Shown here piece after piece: positions 48,331-58,901 of a DNA stretch of 64,000 nt (position 1 is its first letter; the number at the start of each line of letters is the position of its first letter). Where the stretch lies: the NCBI GenBank assembly GCA_022316685.1, contig JAKJHU010000005.1, positions 12,502,707 through 12,566,706 of the forward strand, read 5' to 3'. The stretch comes from Progne subis subis (Eukaryota; Chordata; Aves; Passeriformes; Hirundinidae). The notes under the pieces were generated by a model. That model saw only the letters and a program-made list of their open reading frames with translations, was not told where the DNA came from and did not search any database. The position numbers were made by a program, and so were the translations under genes.

Positions 48331-50800
48331 AATATATGTAATTTTATGGCTTTTATGAATGTGACTATGTACTGTATAGATGTTTTATTTATATATTTAT
48401 ATATGCTGAATTTCCTAATATAAATAGGCACATGTGGACCAAGCCCACCCAGCTGCGAGTTCTTACAGATTGACTTGAAATGCCTCTTTATTTTTTGTTC
48501 CTTCATAGATCACAGTAATGACTCTACAGATGAGACTACCCTGAGACATCTGCTGTGACTCTTTCTTCTGCTTTTCTAGCTCTGAGTTTTAGATGAAGAT
48601 TTTAGGGCCTGAAAAGATTTTCTAGAAAGTTTCAAGATTTCCCTTTGGGGGGAAAAAAAAAAAAAAAAGAGATTTTGCTGCAGGATCATGATTTGTTGGC
48701 TTCATTGTCCTCAGTACAAAGTTTTAGGCTTTTGCCTTCCCCTCTTCTGCAGTATAAGGAATTTTTCAGAGTGCCAAGTTTTGAAAAGCAAATATTAGTC
48801 CACCATTTCCAAATTAATGCCGCTATAGGAACTGTGACAATCTGCACTTCTGTTGCTATTTCATAAAGAAATTATTTGTCATTAGTTTTCAATACAGTTT
48901 ATCTTTTAAAGCAAAACACACAATAGGGATGCAGCCATATTCATCTGGCTTTATATATTTTATGTTTTACCATAGCTTGATTGAGAAAACAAATGATAAG
49001 GCTATTAGTGGGAATATATGAAATTTTTCCACACGTGTAGTGATTGATTTGACTGTTGATTATTGTGTTTTTAATACTCAGCACCTTTTCTTTTAAAATA
49101 GAGGGAAGGAAATAGATGAAAAATTACTAGATGGGGAAGCAGACACAAATCATTGGATGGTTAAAAAGCTATTCTTTTCAGGAAATCATCATATGAGCGG
49201 TGATTTAATCACTTCACTAATTCTAACTAGTAGTTAGGGAAGCTTAATACCTGGTGCAATTTGGATTGGAGTAATTGCATCTTAAAAATGGAGCCCATTT
49301 TTAGGTGGTTTGGGGTTTTTTTGGGTTTTTTGTTTGTTTGTTTGTTTTTGGTTTTTTGTTTTTTGTTTTTTTTTAATTCTTCCACCATTCCCATTGAAAT
49401 GCTTTCAATTAACTGCTGAGAGCACCCTGAAAATCAGGAGTGTAGAGATTAATCTGCTTGGTCCATTTCATTTTTAACAACCTGGTGATAAGTAATTGAT
49501 AAATATTGGAGGTCAAATTGCATGTACATTTTCTATCACACGTGTGGGTTTCCCACAAAAGAAAATGCCTAAACACCACTTTCCTTCAAAAGCATCTTCA
49601 ATTGGATGTTGAAAAGAAGCACATGCTTAAGTGGCCTGTTGAGCTGGGCCAGACAAGTCAGTGCCTTGCAGTTCTGAGCAAAGTCCGAGTCAACTCCATT
49701 TGCTGAAGCAGATTTGCAGCATACAAAGAAAAACCTATGTGGCCTGTAGGTGCTGTGTTGGCTCTTTTCACACTGCACTTTTATAAGTATACACAAAACA
49801 GCTTTCCCAAATCTAGAGACAAAGAGATGCCCTTGGACTGCCCAAACGCTACTATTGGTTCTGACAGATTGCATAGCCTAAAATTGCTTTAAAATTACTC
49901 TCTTTCAAATGGTCGGTAGATACTTATTGTTGAACTACTGAGGTTTTGGAGACCTGCTGAGAATGGGCTCTTATCACTGCTTATAAAAGAACAGAAAATT
50001 CTTGAATGGCGTTACTTAATTCCAGTTATAATTTTAACAAATTTCTTTGTTCAGGAAAACAAATGTATGGGTTTTATGCAAGTACTGTGTGGGAAGTTTA
50101 ACTCCACTCAGTTACTATTTCGACTCAAAATAATGGAAAGCGTGGAAAATATGAAGTGAAAATTACAGTGAAACAGGATTAATTTTCTGCCATTGCTAAT
50201 TACTGTGACAGTTTTCGCCTGGGTTTATCACAAGGGGCTGCCCAGCAGCGTGAAAGCCATAATTGGAAACAGTATTACACACAAGCTGACAGCTACAGTG
50301 GGAAGCCACCTCAACAGGAGAAATTTGGACAAGCCTGTGCTCTGCTCAGTGATGCTTGGAGTAACTGGTATTTCTCGGTCTGGATTTGGAAGACCTGCAC
50401 TATTGACTCATAGCGTAGGGAGCTGTGCATCCCTAGTGTGTGAATGTCAAGAAGCCTTTAACCATCTGCCTCAAGGGACACGTTTTATATACTTTTCGGG
50501 AGAAGTATGTGTGTGTGGATATGTGCACATGCACAATTTTTCCTCTGGCAGTAAAGCCAGTTGGTGCAGCAAGTCCAGCAATGGAAATTTTGGAATTTCT
50601 GGTAACAATACCTAATTTTAACTGCTCCTGCAGCTTTTCTGGAAATCAAATATCTCTATTCTGGTGGTGTACATCTCATGAGATACCAGAATGAGGTGAG
50701 ATGACATTTCCTTTCCTATGATGGAAGAGATTTCATGTGGGGATTGTGAATCATTTCTACATCTGGCTCTGATGATTCAATCAATACTAGAGCTTCACCT
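48331..50800. other. Non-coding region downstream of IPCEF1
   Basis: No exon was recognised. It contains an A tract (48653-48668), one copy of a 77-bp dispersed sequence (48675-48751) and a TTTG-rich tract (about 49314-49372). Confidence 0.6.
48675..48751. repeat. 77-bp dispersed sequence, copy A
   Basis: It aligns without gaps to 55022-55098 at about 88 percent identity (9 differences in 77, counted by eye), from TTGCTGCAGGATCATGA to CCCCTCTTCTGCA. Flanks outside these limits differ. It is not a repeat family I recognise. Confidence 0.8.
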
Positions 50801-51386
50801 TGTCATGGTTTTAAGGCAGCTGGAGATGAAACACCATGCAGTTGCTTGCTCATCCCCCCTCTCTTTTCCTTCCCCATCCCTGTGTTATGGGCAGCAGAAT
50901 TGAAGTAAAACTTGTATGCTGAAACAAGAATGGTTTTATAATTTAAAATAAAGTAAAATACAACAATAATGGTAAATAATAATAACGATAATAAAAAGGA
51001 AAGAAACCAAGCAGGTGATGTACAACACAATTTCTCACCACCCACTGACCTGCCAGACCCCTCTTCCCCAACCCAGATCAGGGCCCCTTTTCAGACAGCT
51101 CCCTCTGGTTTATATACCTGGCATGATGTTCTGTGGTGTGGAATATCCCTTTGGTCAGCTTGAGTCACCTGTCCTAGCTATGCCCTCTGCCAGTTTGTTT
51201 TTTTGTGTATTTCCTCACCGGCAGAGCAGAGACAAGGAAAAATATCCTTGATTTAAGAAAAACACAGTTTAGCAAAAAATCAAAACATCAGGGTGTTATC
51301 AATACCATTCTCATTCTGAATCCAAAACACAGCACTGTAACGGTTACTGAAGAAGAAATTAACTCTACCCTAACTGATACCAGGAA
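50801..51386 (-). mobile_element. Avian ERV LTR
   Basis: It starts TGTCATGGTTTTAAGGCAG and contains GGAATATCCCTTTGGTCAG, GGTGTTATCAATACCATTC and AATCCAAAACACAGCACTG, then AAATTAACTCTACCCTAAC. This is a common avian ERV LTR read from its minus strand. A TATA box (TATATAA on minus) lies at 51110-51116. The right end is degraded and approximate, and no target-site duplication was recognised. No retroviral coding sequence is present. Confidence 0.82.
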
Positions 51387-53011
51387 TAAACAGGAATAAA
51401 TAATGTACTACTTCTCTTGTTTTGCAAATAATTTGAATTTTGGAGGAAACCATCATATTGAAAGAAAAGGTTGGTTTAGGACAGTCAAGGAGGGAGGGGG
51501 AGAAAAAACATGGCATTTGACTTAAAACTCAGTGGAAATTCAGAATTTAAAATTATTTTTAACTTGGAAAAATTACGGGTGTGTTACATCTGTTGTGTGA
51601 GCCTGTAAACTCACATGTCTATTACAGATATAATAAGAAAAGCTGTATTTTAAAACTTTTCAAGTAGCAAAGAAGCCCAAGTATGCATATTTTTATGAGG
51701 GGACCTTCAGGTACTGTGGTTGGGGTTTGGGCTTTGAGCTTTTTTTTTTTTACTCTTTTGCTCGTTTAGTCACAAAAAACTAACCAATTGTAACCAATGG
51801 TAACCAAGTGAGGGGCCAAGTTTACTTCATTTCTACGAGGTATGTCTTTCTGCTAACAGGAAGCCAAAGTGGTTTTCTTATGGTAGTAGAGCCAAAGTGG
51901 AATTTCCTGTTTTGTGTGGGGCATTTCAAAGCAGCAGACATTTTAAGAGGTCAGTGAGCATTTCCTTGATGCTTGAAGGTTTCTCCCACTTTGGTTTGCT
52001 TCAAGCTGCAACATTATAGCGTTTTTTAAAAACTGCCTTCATTCTGAACTGAAACAAAATTTGAGGTGAAAAAAGGAAAATGGAACAAAAAAAGCTCAGA
52101 GCTAGGATCATGCTGAAGTTCACATCTCTGCACAGGGTAGTAGGAGCTGAGCTTGCCAAAAGTTAAGCATTTCAACATGGAAAAAAAAAAAAAATAAGGT
52201 GTTGAAAAGACTGTTCAATACTACATTCCTTGAAATTTGCTACAGGAGAAGTTCCAAGACCTGTCTGCTCTGGAAAAATGAATATTTTCCTAATTTATTT
52301 CCTCTTGATAAAAACCCAAAGGGTGTGGTTTATAAGATGGCAGCAAGTTAATGATGAAATATGCATGTAATTCATTGATAGCTCAACAACCCTGATGTAT
52401 GATCTGGAAACGGTTGACTTTAGATGACTCAGCCTGTAACACAGAAAATCCATTTCTTTGGGAAAGGATTGTAGCTACCAGTGTTTGAAACCTTTGCAGC
52501 ACATCTGGTCCACACATTTTGAAGATGTAGGTGAATGGCCTTTCTTTAGGAGAAATAGTTTGTGTCATCATACCATAGCTTAGGAGCCACTCTCTGTTTG
52601 CTAGATGCCTTAGGACAAATTTTTCTGACTCTTGAAGTTTCTTATGGCAGTTTTATCTTCTCCAGACTAAAATTAAAAAGAAGATATTAAAACACATTTC
52701 CTACTCCCACATGAAGAAAAACTAGCACTAGTTAGCAGAGATTAATGTAAGTCACCTTATTTATGAGTGCTCAGGAAAATGAAATAACTGACCTGGTGAA
52801 AAGCCATTCACGCATACAAATAGCGGTGCTCCTGTGCCAAGCTTTCAGTGCTGAGGACTGGCCCAAAGAAAGAATAGCTGTGTCTATCCTATCCCAGTGT
52901 GCCCTGTGTAAGAGGAAAAGTCATGCACAGAGGAATACTTGTCAGGCAGTGTCAGGGCCTGCAGCACCATAAAACTACATGGAAACCAAATTTGGTATTT
53001 TATCTGCTCAG

Positions 53012-53013
<2 letters not shown>

Positions 53014-53055
<42 letters not shown>
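53014..53055. repeat. Poly(T) tract, 42 bases
   Basis: Uninterrupted T run. Confidence 0.95.
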
Positions 53056-53512
53056 CTTTTCACTGCTCTAAAACTCACAGCACAATGTTGGCACTCAGCG
53101 CTGCCTTTTTACTGCTTGTTGCCTACACGTGTGAATTGATTTTCATGGAATGATACACACATCTTGCAGAATGAGAGCCTTATGTTTGCACTTGTCAATT
53201 AAACACTGAAATGAGAGAATATTTTGCTCAGCCTTTTTTTTTCTTTTTTATTTTCACAGCAGATTTTTCAGTTTACTGCTATTAAATAATTTTTTGCTGG
53301 TTCTTTAAACAAGCAATTTCCCTGTGGGACTAATATTATTATCAAGTTGTATAATCTAGAGCCAGGAAGATTCAATGAACGATTTGACTGAGGACTCTAC
53401 TAGTTTGCAACGGGATATTTGAAGCTGCTTTTAAATTGGTTAACAGTATTTAATCGGTTATTGTAGGCACCCTTTAGGAAGATTAGTCTGTTCTGACAGG
53501 TATGGAATATCT

Positions 53513-53514
<2 letters not shown>

Positions 53515-53545
<31 letters not shown>
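53515..53545. repeat. Poly(T) tract, 31 bases
   Basis: Second uninterrupted T run 460 bp after the previous one. Confidence 0.95.
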
Positions 53546-53548
<3 letters not shown>

Positions 53549-55021
53549 CTCACAGAGCAGCCTGTTTCAATTAAAGGAAGATTTTTGTCAGAAGTGTTTC
53601 AGTTTAGCTGGATAGGCCAGCCAGGTAGCAGTACAGTGAAGGTGTGCTTCCTTGAAAATGAGCTTGTCCTAAGGGCTCAGCTGAAAAAGGAACGTCCCTT
53701 TCTCTGTCACCTCTCTTCCCCCAACCTCCTATTTGCTCCAACTGCTTGCCTTGGGCTAATCAGCTCATCATTTGGCACCTCTGTCAGCTCAGCCAAATCA
53801 GGCAGCAGTGAACAGACAGCAAGCTGGAAACTCATCTACAGTGATGATAACTGAAATTATGGAGAGGTTCAGTGCCTGACAGAGTCTTCAGAAGGGATGC
53901 AGCTGGATTCCATAGGCAGAAGCAGAAGGAAGAAGAGCTGCCTAAGTGGGAGGGAAGAGGGGGATTTTTTCCTTTCAGAAGTAGAGCATTAGCTTGGCTC
54001 AGATTCCCACAAAGTTATACCTTTGCTTCCACCAAGCAATGATTTCTCTTTTTCCTCCCTGCTAGACAGGGAGTCGTGAAGACAATCTGAGGAAACAGTT
54101 TTCATATGATCTCAGCCTGTGCTCTTGCTTTCAGTGCCTAATGCATGGCCAAACATTTGGTTTCTGGGCCTGAAAACAAAACTATACAAAAAAAACATTC
54201 AATTACATCTTTCTTTAAGATTCTTCCTGACATGCTTGCTGTTGGAATGCTGACAGAAAAGGCAGTGGGGCACCATATGTCTACCCTTACGCCTGCTGTA
54301 GCGCCTCACCTCACTGGCTTGGGTTGCTTCTTGTGTGGTTCTCGCTTTTGCTTTACACCCTCTTGTGGTGGTACAAAACATAAGCTGTTCCAAAGTTTTA
54401 TAAGGGTATCAATGAGTTGCTCATTATGATTTGGAAATTTGTCTTTTGTCTGCTTAAAAAACCTGTCGGGCTTTATTTGGCTTGCTTCCTATGAGCCTAG
54501 GATGAGCATGATCACTGGCAATACAGAGGGCAAAGGCTTCATCCCTGGCATCTGACCCTATTTCATCACTGCTTATTTTGGAATGGCTCAGTCATCATTC
54601 TTCTTATTAGTGTGGCTTTTTATTGTTGCTGGAAGAAAGTGTCTATGGTCAGTGAGAAAGTTTCTGTATTATCTTCCAGTTCTCCAGACATACCCTCATT
54701 GTCACTGGGGATTGTTTCAAATTGTCTAACAGAAGCCTTGGCAGTACATGGGACACAGCGTACAGTGACAAACTGCTCTGCTGTTTTGATGGGAAAACTG
54801 CATCTTTCCCCTTTCCACTTCCTGGCAAAGTGCTTTCAGTCTTGGGCAGACAAACGAGTTCTTGTACTGCCGATGGGAAAACACAGCCTCGGCAAACCGG
54901 TCTCAGCACGTTCTTGAAGGAGAAAAGTGATCCCTCAGCACAGCCTGCTGGCTGCTGGCAGCACGACAAGCAAGGGGGGGAAGCACAGCTTTGTATAGAG
55001 GAGAGGAAACAAAAATAAGGT

Positions 55022-55098
55022 TTGCTGCAGGATCATGACTTTTTGGCTTCGTTATCCTCCGTACAAGGTTTTGGGGTTTTGTCTTCCCCTCTTCTGCA
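55022..55098. repeat. 77-bp dispersed sequence, copy B
   Basis: Gapless partner of 48675-48751 in the same orientation, 6.35 kb downstream. It shares TTGCTGCAGGATCATGA at the left end and CTTCCCCTCTTCTGCA at the right. Confidence 0.8.
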
Positions 55099-58000
55099 TG
55101 TGTACATGTTTGTGAGGGTCTCAGCCCACATTTGAGGAAGTTTTGCAGAGAGGTGACAACATTTACTGCGGGAAAATGGAAATGCTCTGTGGGACACTGA
55201 CCCCATCCAGACCTGATACAGAAGCAGTAAAATGAAACCGAGGTGAGTCTGGAGGTAAAGATGCTCTGTGAGGAAGAGCAAGTGAACACCTGAGCAGCAA
55301 AGGCAGACATAAAGTAAACACTGCTGGTAAATTAGGGGGTGTGGGAAAGGGGTAATTATTGTCTGACAAAAAATGGGTGGCATGAGATTAATGGAACACC
55401 CCAGTTGGCCATTCAATGGATGGGAGTGATTTTAGTATCTGGTTATTTAATATCCATGTATCTCATCCAGCAGTTTGTTAAAGCTGTTTTGCAGAGCACC
55501 CTGAAAGTTGAGGGTTCAGATGTCAGAGATTGTTTTGTGGAAAATGCATTTAAGGACCATGTTGTGTTTCTGTGCATTGTGAAATGTCCTGTGCATGCCT
55601 GGTGAAACCCCAAAGCCACTATCATGGTGTGTCACGAGAACAGAGCTGAAAAGTCAGAGGTATTTCCAGTGTCCTCAGCCCTTGCAGTGGCAGCCATGTC
55701 CTGGTAGTTGACAGGCCTGACTGTGCTCTTTCAGTCCTGTCGCTGAAGTAGAGTCTTTGTTTCCAAGGTGCATATTCCTAAATCTTATTTTTTACAGATA
55801 GCCAATTCAGTTCACCTTGGCTATAACTTAAGTTCATATGTTACAGCAGCTATGAAGATGACTCTGATAGTGGTGTCATTTGCTGTGAAATCTGGAAATT
55901 TTTCTCTACAAATGTCAGGAGGAGCTCCAAACCAGATTTTATACTGTTGTAAAATACATGTATCACCTTCCCAGACAGAGGTGATATTTCATCATGAGCA
56001 AAATTTGTTTTCTGTGAAACAATTTATTTTGTTCATCTTGCTGCTGATGGCATGAGGCAATTCAGGTGGCTGTGTTGTTTCTGAAATGTGTTTTCTAACA
56101 TGAGAAAAAGAATGACTTAGGGTGCTGTTACTATTTGGAAGAAGCAGATGAGAGCCTCAGGACTGAGGTAGCAAAAAAAGCTCAGAACTTTGGAGACAGT
56201 GACACAAATCACAACTTCAAAAGAAGATGTGGGAATTTCACTCATTAAAGAGAGAAAGGAAGCCTATCCCACAAGGAATCAGAGAAATGATGAAGGCAGA
56301 GTTTGTGTGACAGTGTTATTCTTTCAAAAAATCAGTGCGTGAAGTAGCACTTGGGAATAAAGTTCAGATTCCTGAAGGTATGGACTGATTTAGGAGCACG
56401 GCTGCTCTGGAGGATTGTAGGGTGACCTGGTTGGGCCACAGCCCAGGCAGAACAGGACAGCACACCAGCCGGCATCTGGAGCTAGCTTAATGACACAAGG
56501 CAAGAGGATCCCACGGAGAGAAAAACCAGGATGAAAAACAGCCTTAGTTCCCAAGTTCCATTTGTTTCATAGACACCACCAGGCAAGGTAAGTAGAGCAT
56601 CCAGACATAGTAAACCATGTCTTGGTGTCAAGACAGGATGGAAAGGTGACACGAGGGAAACTGCAGTAGGTTCAGTTCCCAAAGACATATTTGTACGTAA
56701 GAGGCAGCTGCAATAGGTCAGCACCCTGGGCCTGACCTTTGGAGTATGGCCTGAACCATGATGCCACTTTTGGCAATGTTTACAATTAATTTTATCCAGC
56801 CTTCAGTCTTCCAGTGATTTTGTTGCTTTGGAATATATATGGAATATACTCTGTGGGTTTACACCTTGCCTGATATACTACCTACTGACTGGATAGGAAA
56901 CAGTGATAAATTATCTTTATAGTTCCCAGGAAGCTACAGAGACGTTGCACAGCTGCCTAGAAAGACATAGCTATTTCTGCAATCTTATACCACTTGCAGC
57001 CTTCCAGGGTTTCACAGTAAAGTGCCTTTGGATGAGGATCTTCTCAACAATTTCGTGCTTCTACTTTGTCAAAATTTACAATAAAGATCAGAAAAATAAC
57101 TATACACAAACCTGTATTCAGTTCTTAATGTAGCATCCAATTAATCCCACTGCACAAAATTCACCTCTGGCATTAGCTGAAGAAGGAGATACAGTTTTTT
57201 CTTTGATTCAGTGAAAGTTTTGGAATAATTTGTAGCTGCAATATCAGGCTAAATTCCTAAGTGCTACATTAGTGAGGAATGTAAAAGTAGTACAGATCAA
57301 GATGAAAGAGAGACATTTATTCTGTATTGCTCCAATTAATCCTTTCTAATCCAGCAGCCTTTTCTGGAGTACACATAAATTTGCACATACCCACAGAATC
57401 ACAGATGAAGGTGCTGATATTAGTTGCAACAAAATACCTTGAGCTTGAAGAAAGCCTGTGCACTATTGAACACCCAAATACTTTTTTTCTTCATAACGCT
57501 TTTTATATAATATTTTATTTCATTGTTCTTCTCATCATAAACTTAAAAAAAAGTACTTCTAACACTCTTATTGACATCTCTGCTAATAGCCCAGCTGCAG
57601 CCATCAAATGCAATATTAGAAACTATGCATTTAGAAAGAATCATTTCTACAAAAGAAGACGACAAGAAAGAGGATTGCTGCTGTGTTGGAGAAGAAGCAG
57701 TAGCACTACTGAACTTAGACCAGACAGAAGGTAAAACAGCAACTACAAATCAGAGGCAGTAACGTTAAAGGGAAAGGGGTGGAGGAGTGGAAAAGGGAAA
57801 CCTTAGTAAGGCAGCCTGTGGAGATAACCACCTATGTGACACTTAAAATTTGCCCTAAGTCTTACTCTGTTACAGGTAATACTGACTTCACTGAATTTTC
57901 CTGCATAATAAATTTACTTATGCTGTTTGCTTTCTTCTTTTCACTCAATTCCAGACTGTATTTTATTGTTGATGTATATTAGTTTAAGGCCTCGGAACAG

Positions 58001-58424
58001 ATTTGCTCAAGTTTTGCCATCATCACCTAAAATCTACTGCAACAAGTGACCTATATTATTACTTTTAAACCCAAACAGTGAGGATTTCTTTAGATGGTGT
58101 TTTGCTCATCTCTCACAGGCAAATTCACCAATCCAGATTTGAAGGCCAAACCCGTATGCTACAAGTTTCTGTTCAGACTTTCTACACAAGCATTCTGCTA
58201 GTCTTTTACCAAGTCCAAGTGATCCCAACACATGCTGTTTTGCTTGAAGTGTGGAGGGAAGGTATTCTTGGTTCCATAAGTTGAAATCCCATTATACCCA
58301 TGATATTTCTGTCTAAAATGTCTCTAGTATATGTGTATAAAGGGGAGCCACCTGAATTGGCCATTGCTTCACTTCCTACTGATTGCAATTCCCTTTCTGA
58401 CTGTTTAAAGGCCCCCTGCTATTA

Positions 58425-58901
58425 AAGGGACTAAAACTTCCAGCTGGTGAAGGGTCTGGAGCACCGGCCTCAGGAGAAGTGCCTGAGGGAGCTTGTGGGT
58501 GCTTAGCCTGGAGAAAAGGAAGCTCATGGGGACCTTATTGCTCTCTATGACTGCCTGAAAGGAGTTATAGCTAGGTGAGGGTTGGTCTGCTCTCCAGGTA
58601 ACAAAGGGTGGGGTGAGAGGAAATGGCCTCAAGATGCACTAGGAGAGGTTTAGGTTGGATATTAGGAAAATTTGCTTCATGCAAGGGCTTGCCAAGCATT
58701 GAAACAGGCTGCCCAGGGAAGTGGTTGAGTTCTGATTCCTGGAGGTATTTAAAAGATGTTAACCTAGCGCTCCCAAGCCCACCACTAAACCACCTTGGGG
58801 ATGTGGTTCAGTGGTGGGCTTGGGAGTGCTGGGTTAATGGTTGGACTTGATGATCTTAGAGCTCTTTTCCCACCAAAGTGATTCTATTATTCTGTGATTC
58901 T
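58425..58901 (+). mobile_element. CR1 LINE 3' end with inverted duplication
   Basis: It holds the CR1 series CTTAGCCTGGAGAAAAGGA, GTTATAGCTAGGTGAGGGTTG, TTAGGTTGGATATTAGGAAA, CAGGCTGCCCAGGGAAGTGG, TTGGACTTGATGATCTTAGA and the tail GATTCTATTATTCTGTGATTC. An inverted repeat at 58761-58835 replaces part of the usual sequence. Confidence 0.92.
58761..58835. repeat. 33-bp inverted repeat with 9-base loop inside CR1
   Basis: Arm 58761-58793 and arm 58803-58835 are reverse complements at about 30 of 33 positions, around the core CTCCCAAGCCCACCACT. The right arm (GTGGTTCAGTGGTGGGCTTG) is normal CR1 sequence and the left arm is not. Confidence 0.85.

Larger units (their letters stand above)
51387..58424. 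other. Gene-free intergenic sequence
   Basis: No exon or known transposon was recognised. It contains T tracts at 53014-53055 and 53515-53545 and the second 77-bp dispersed copy at 55022-55098. A somewhat GC-richer patch at 54600-55300 has several overlapping short frames without family similarity. Confidence 0.55.

Noticed and set aside
50193..50615. 140-aa plus-strand frame downstream of IPCEF1
   Set aside because: No recognised domain, no exon borders and no repeat of the frame elsewhere. Treated as chance.
54903..55416. Overlapping 135- and 127-aa minus-strand frames across the 77-bp copy B
   Set aside because: The 77-bp unit is not in a conserved frame with copy A, no family match is visible, and neither frame has splice or polyadenylation context.
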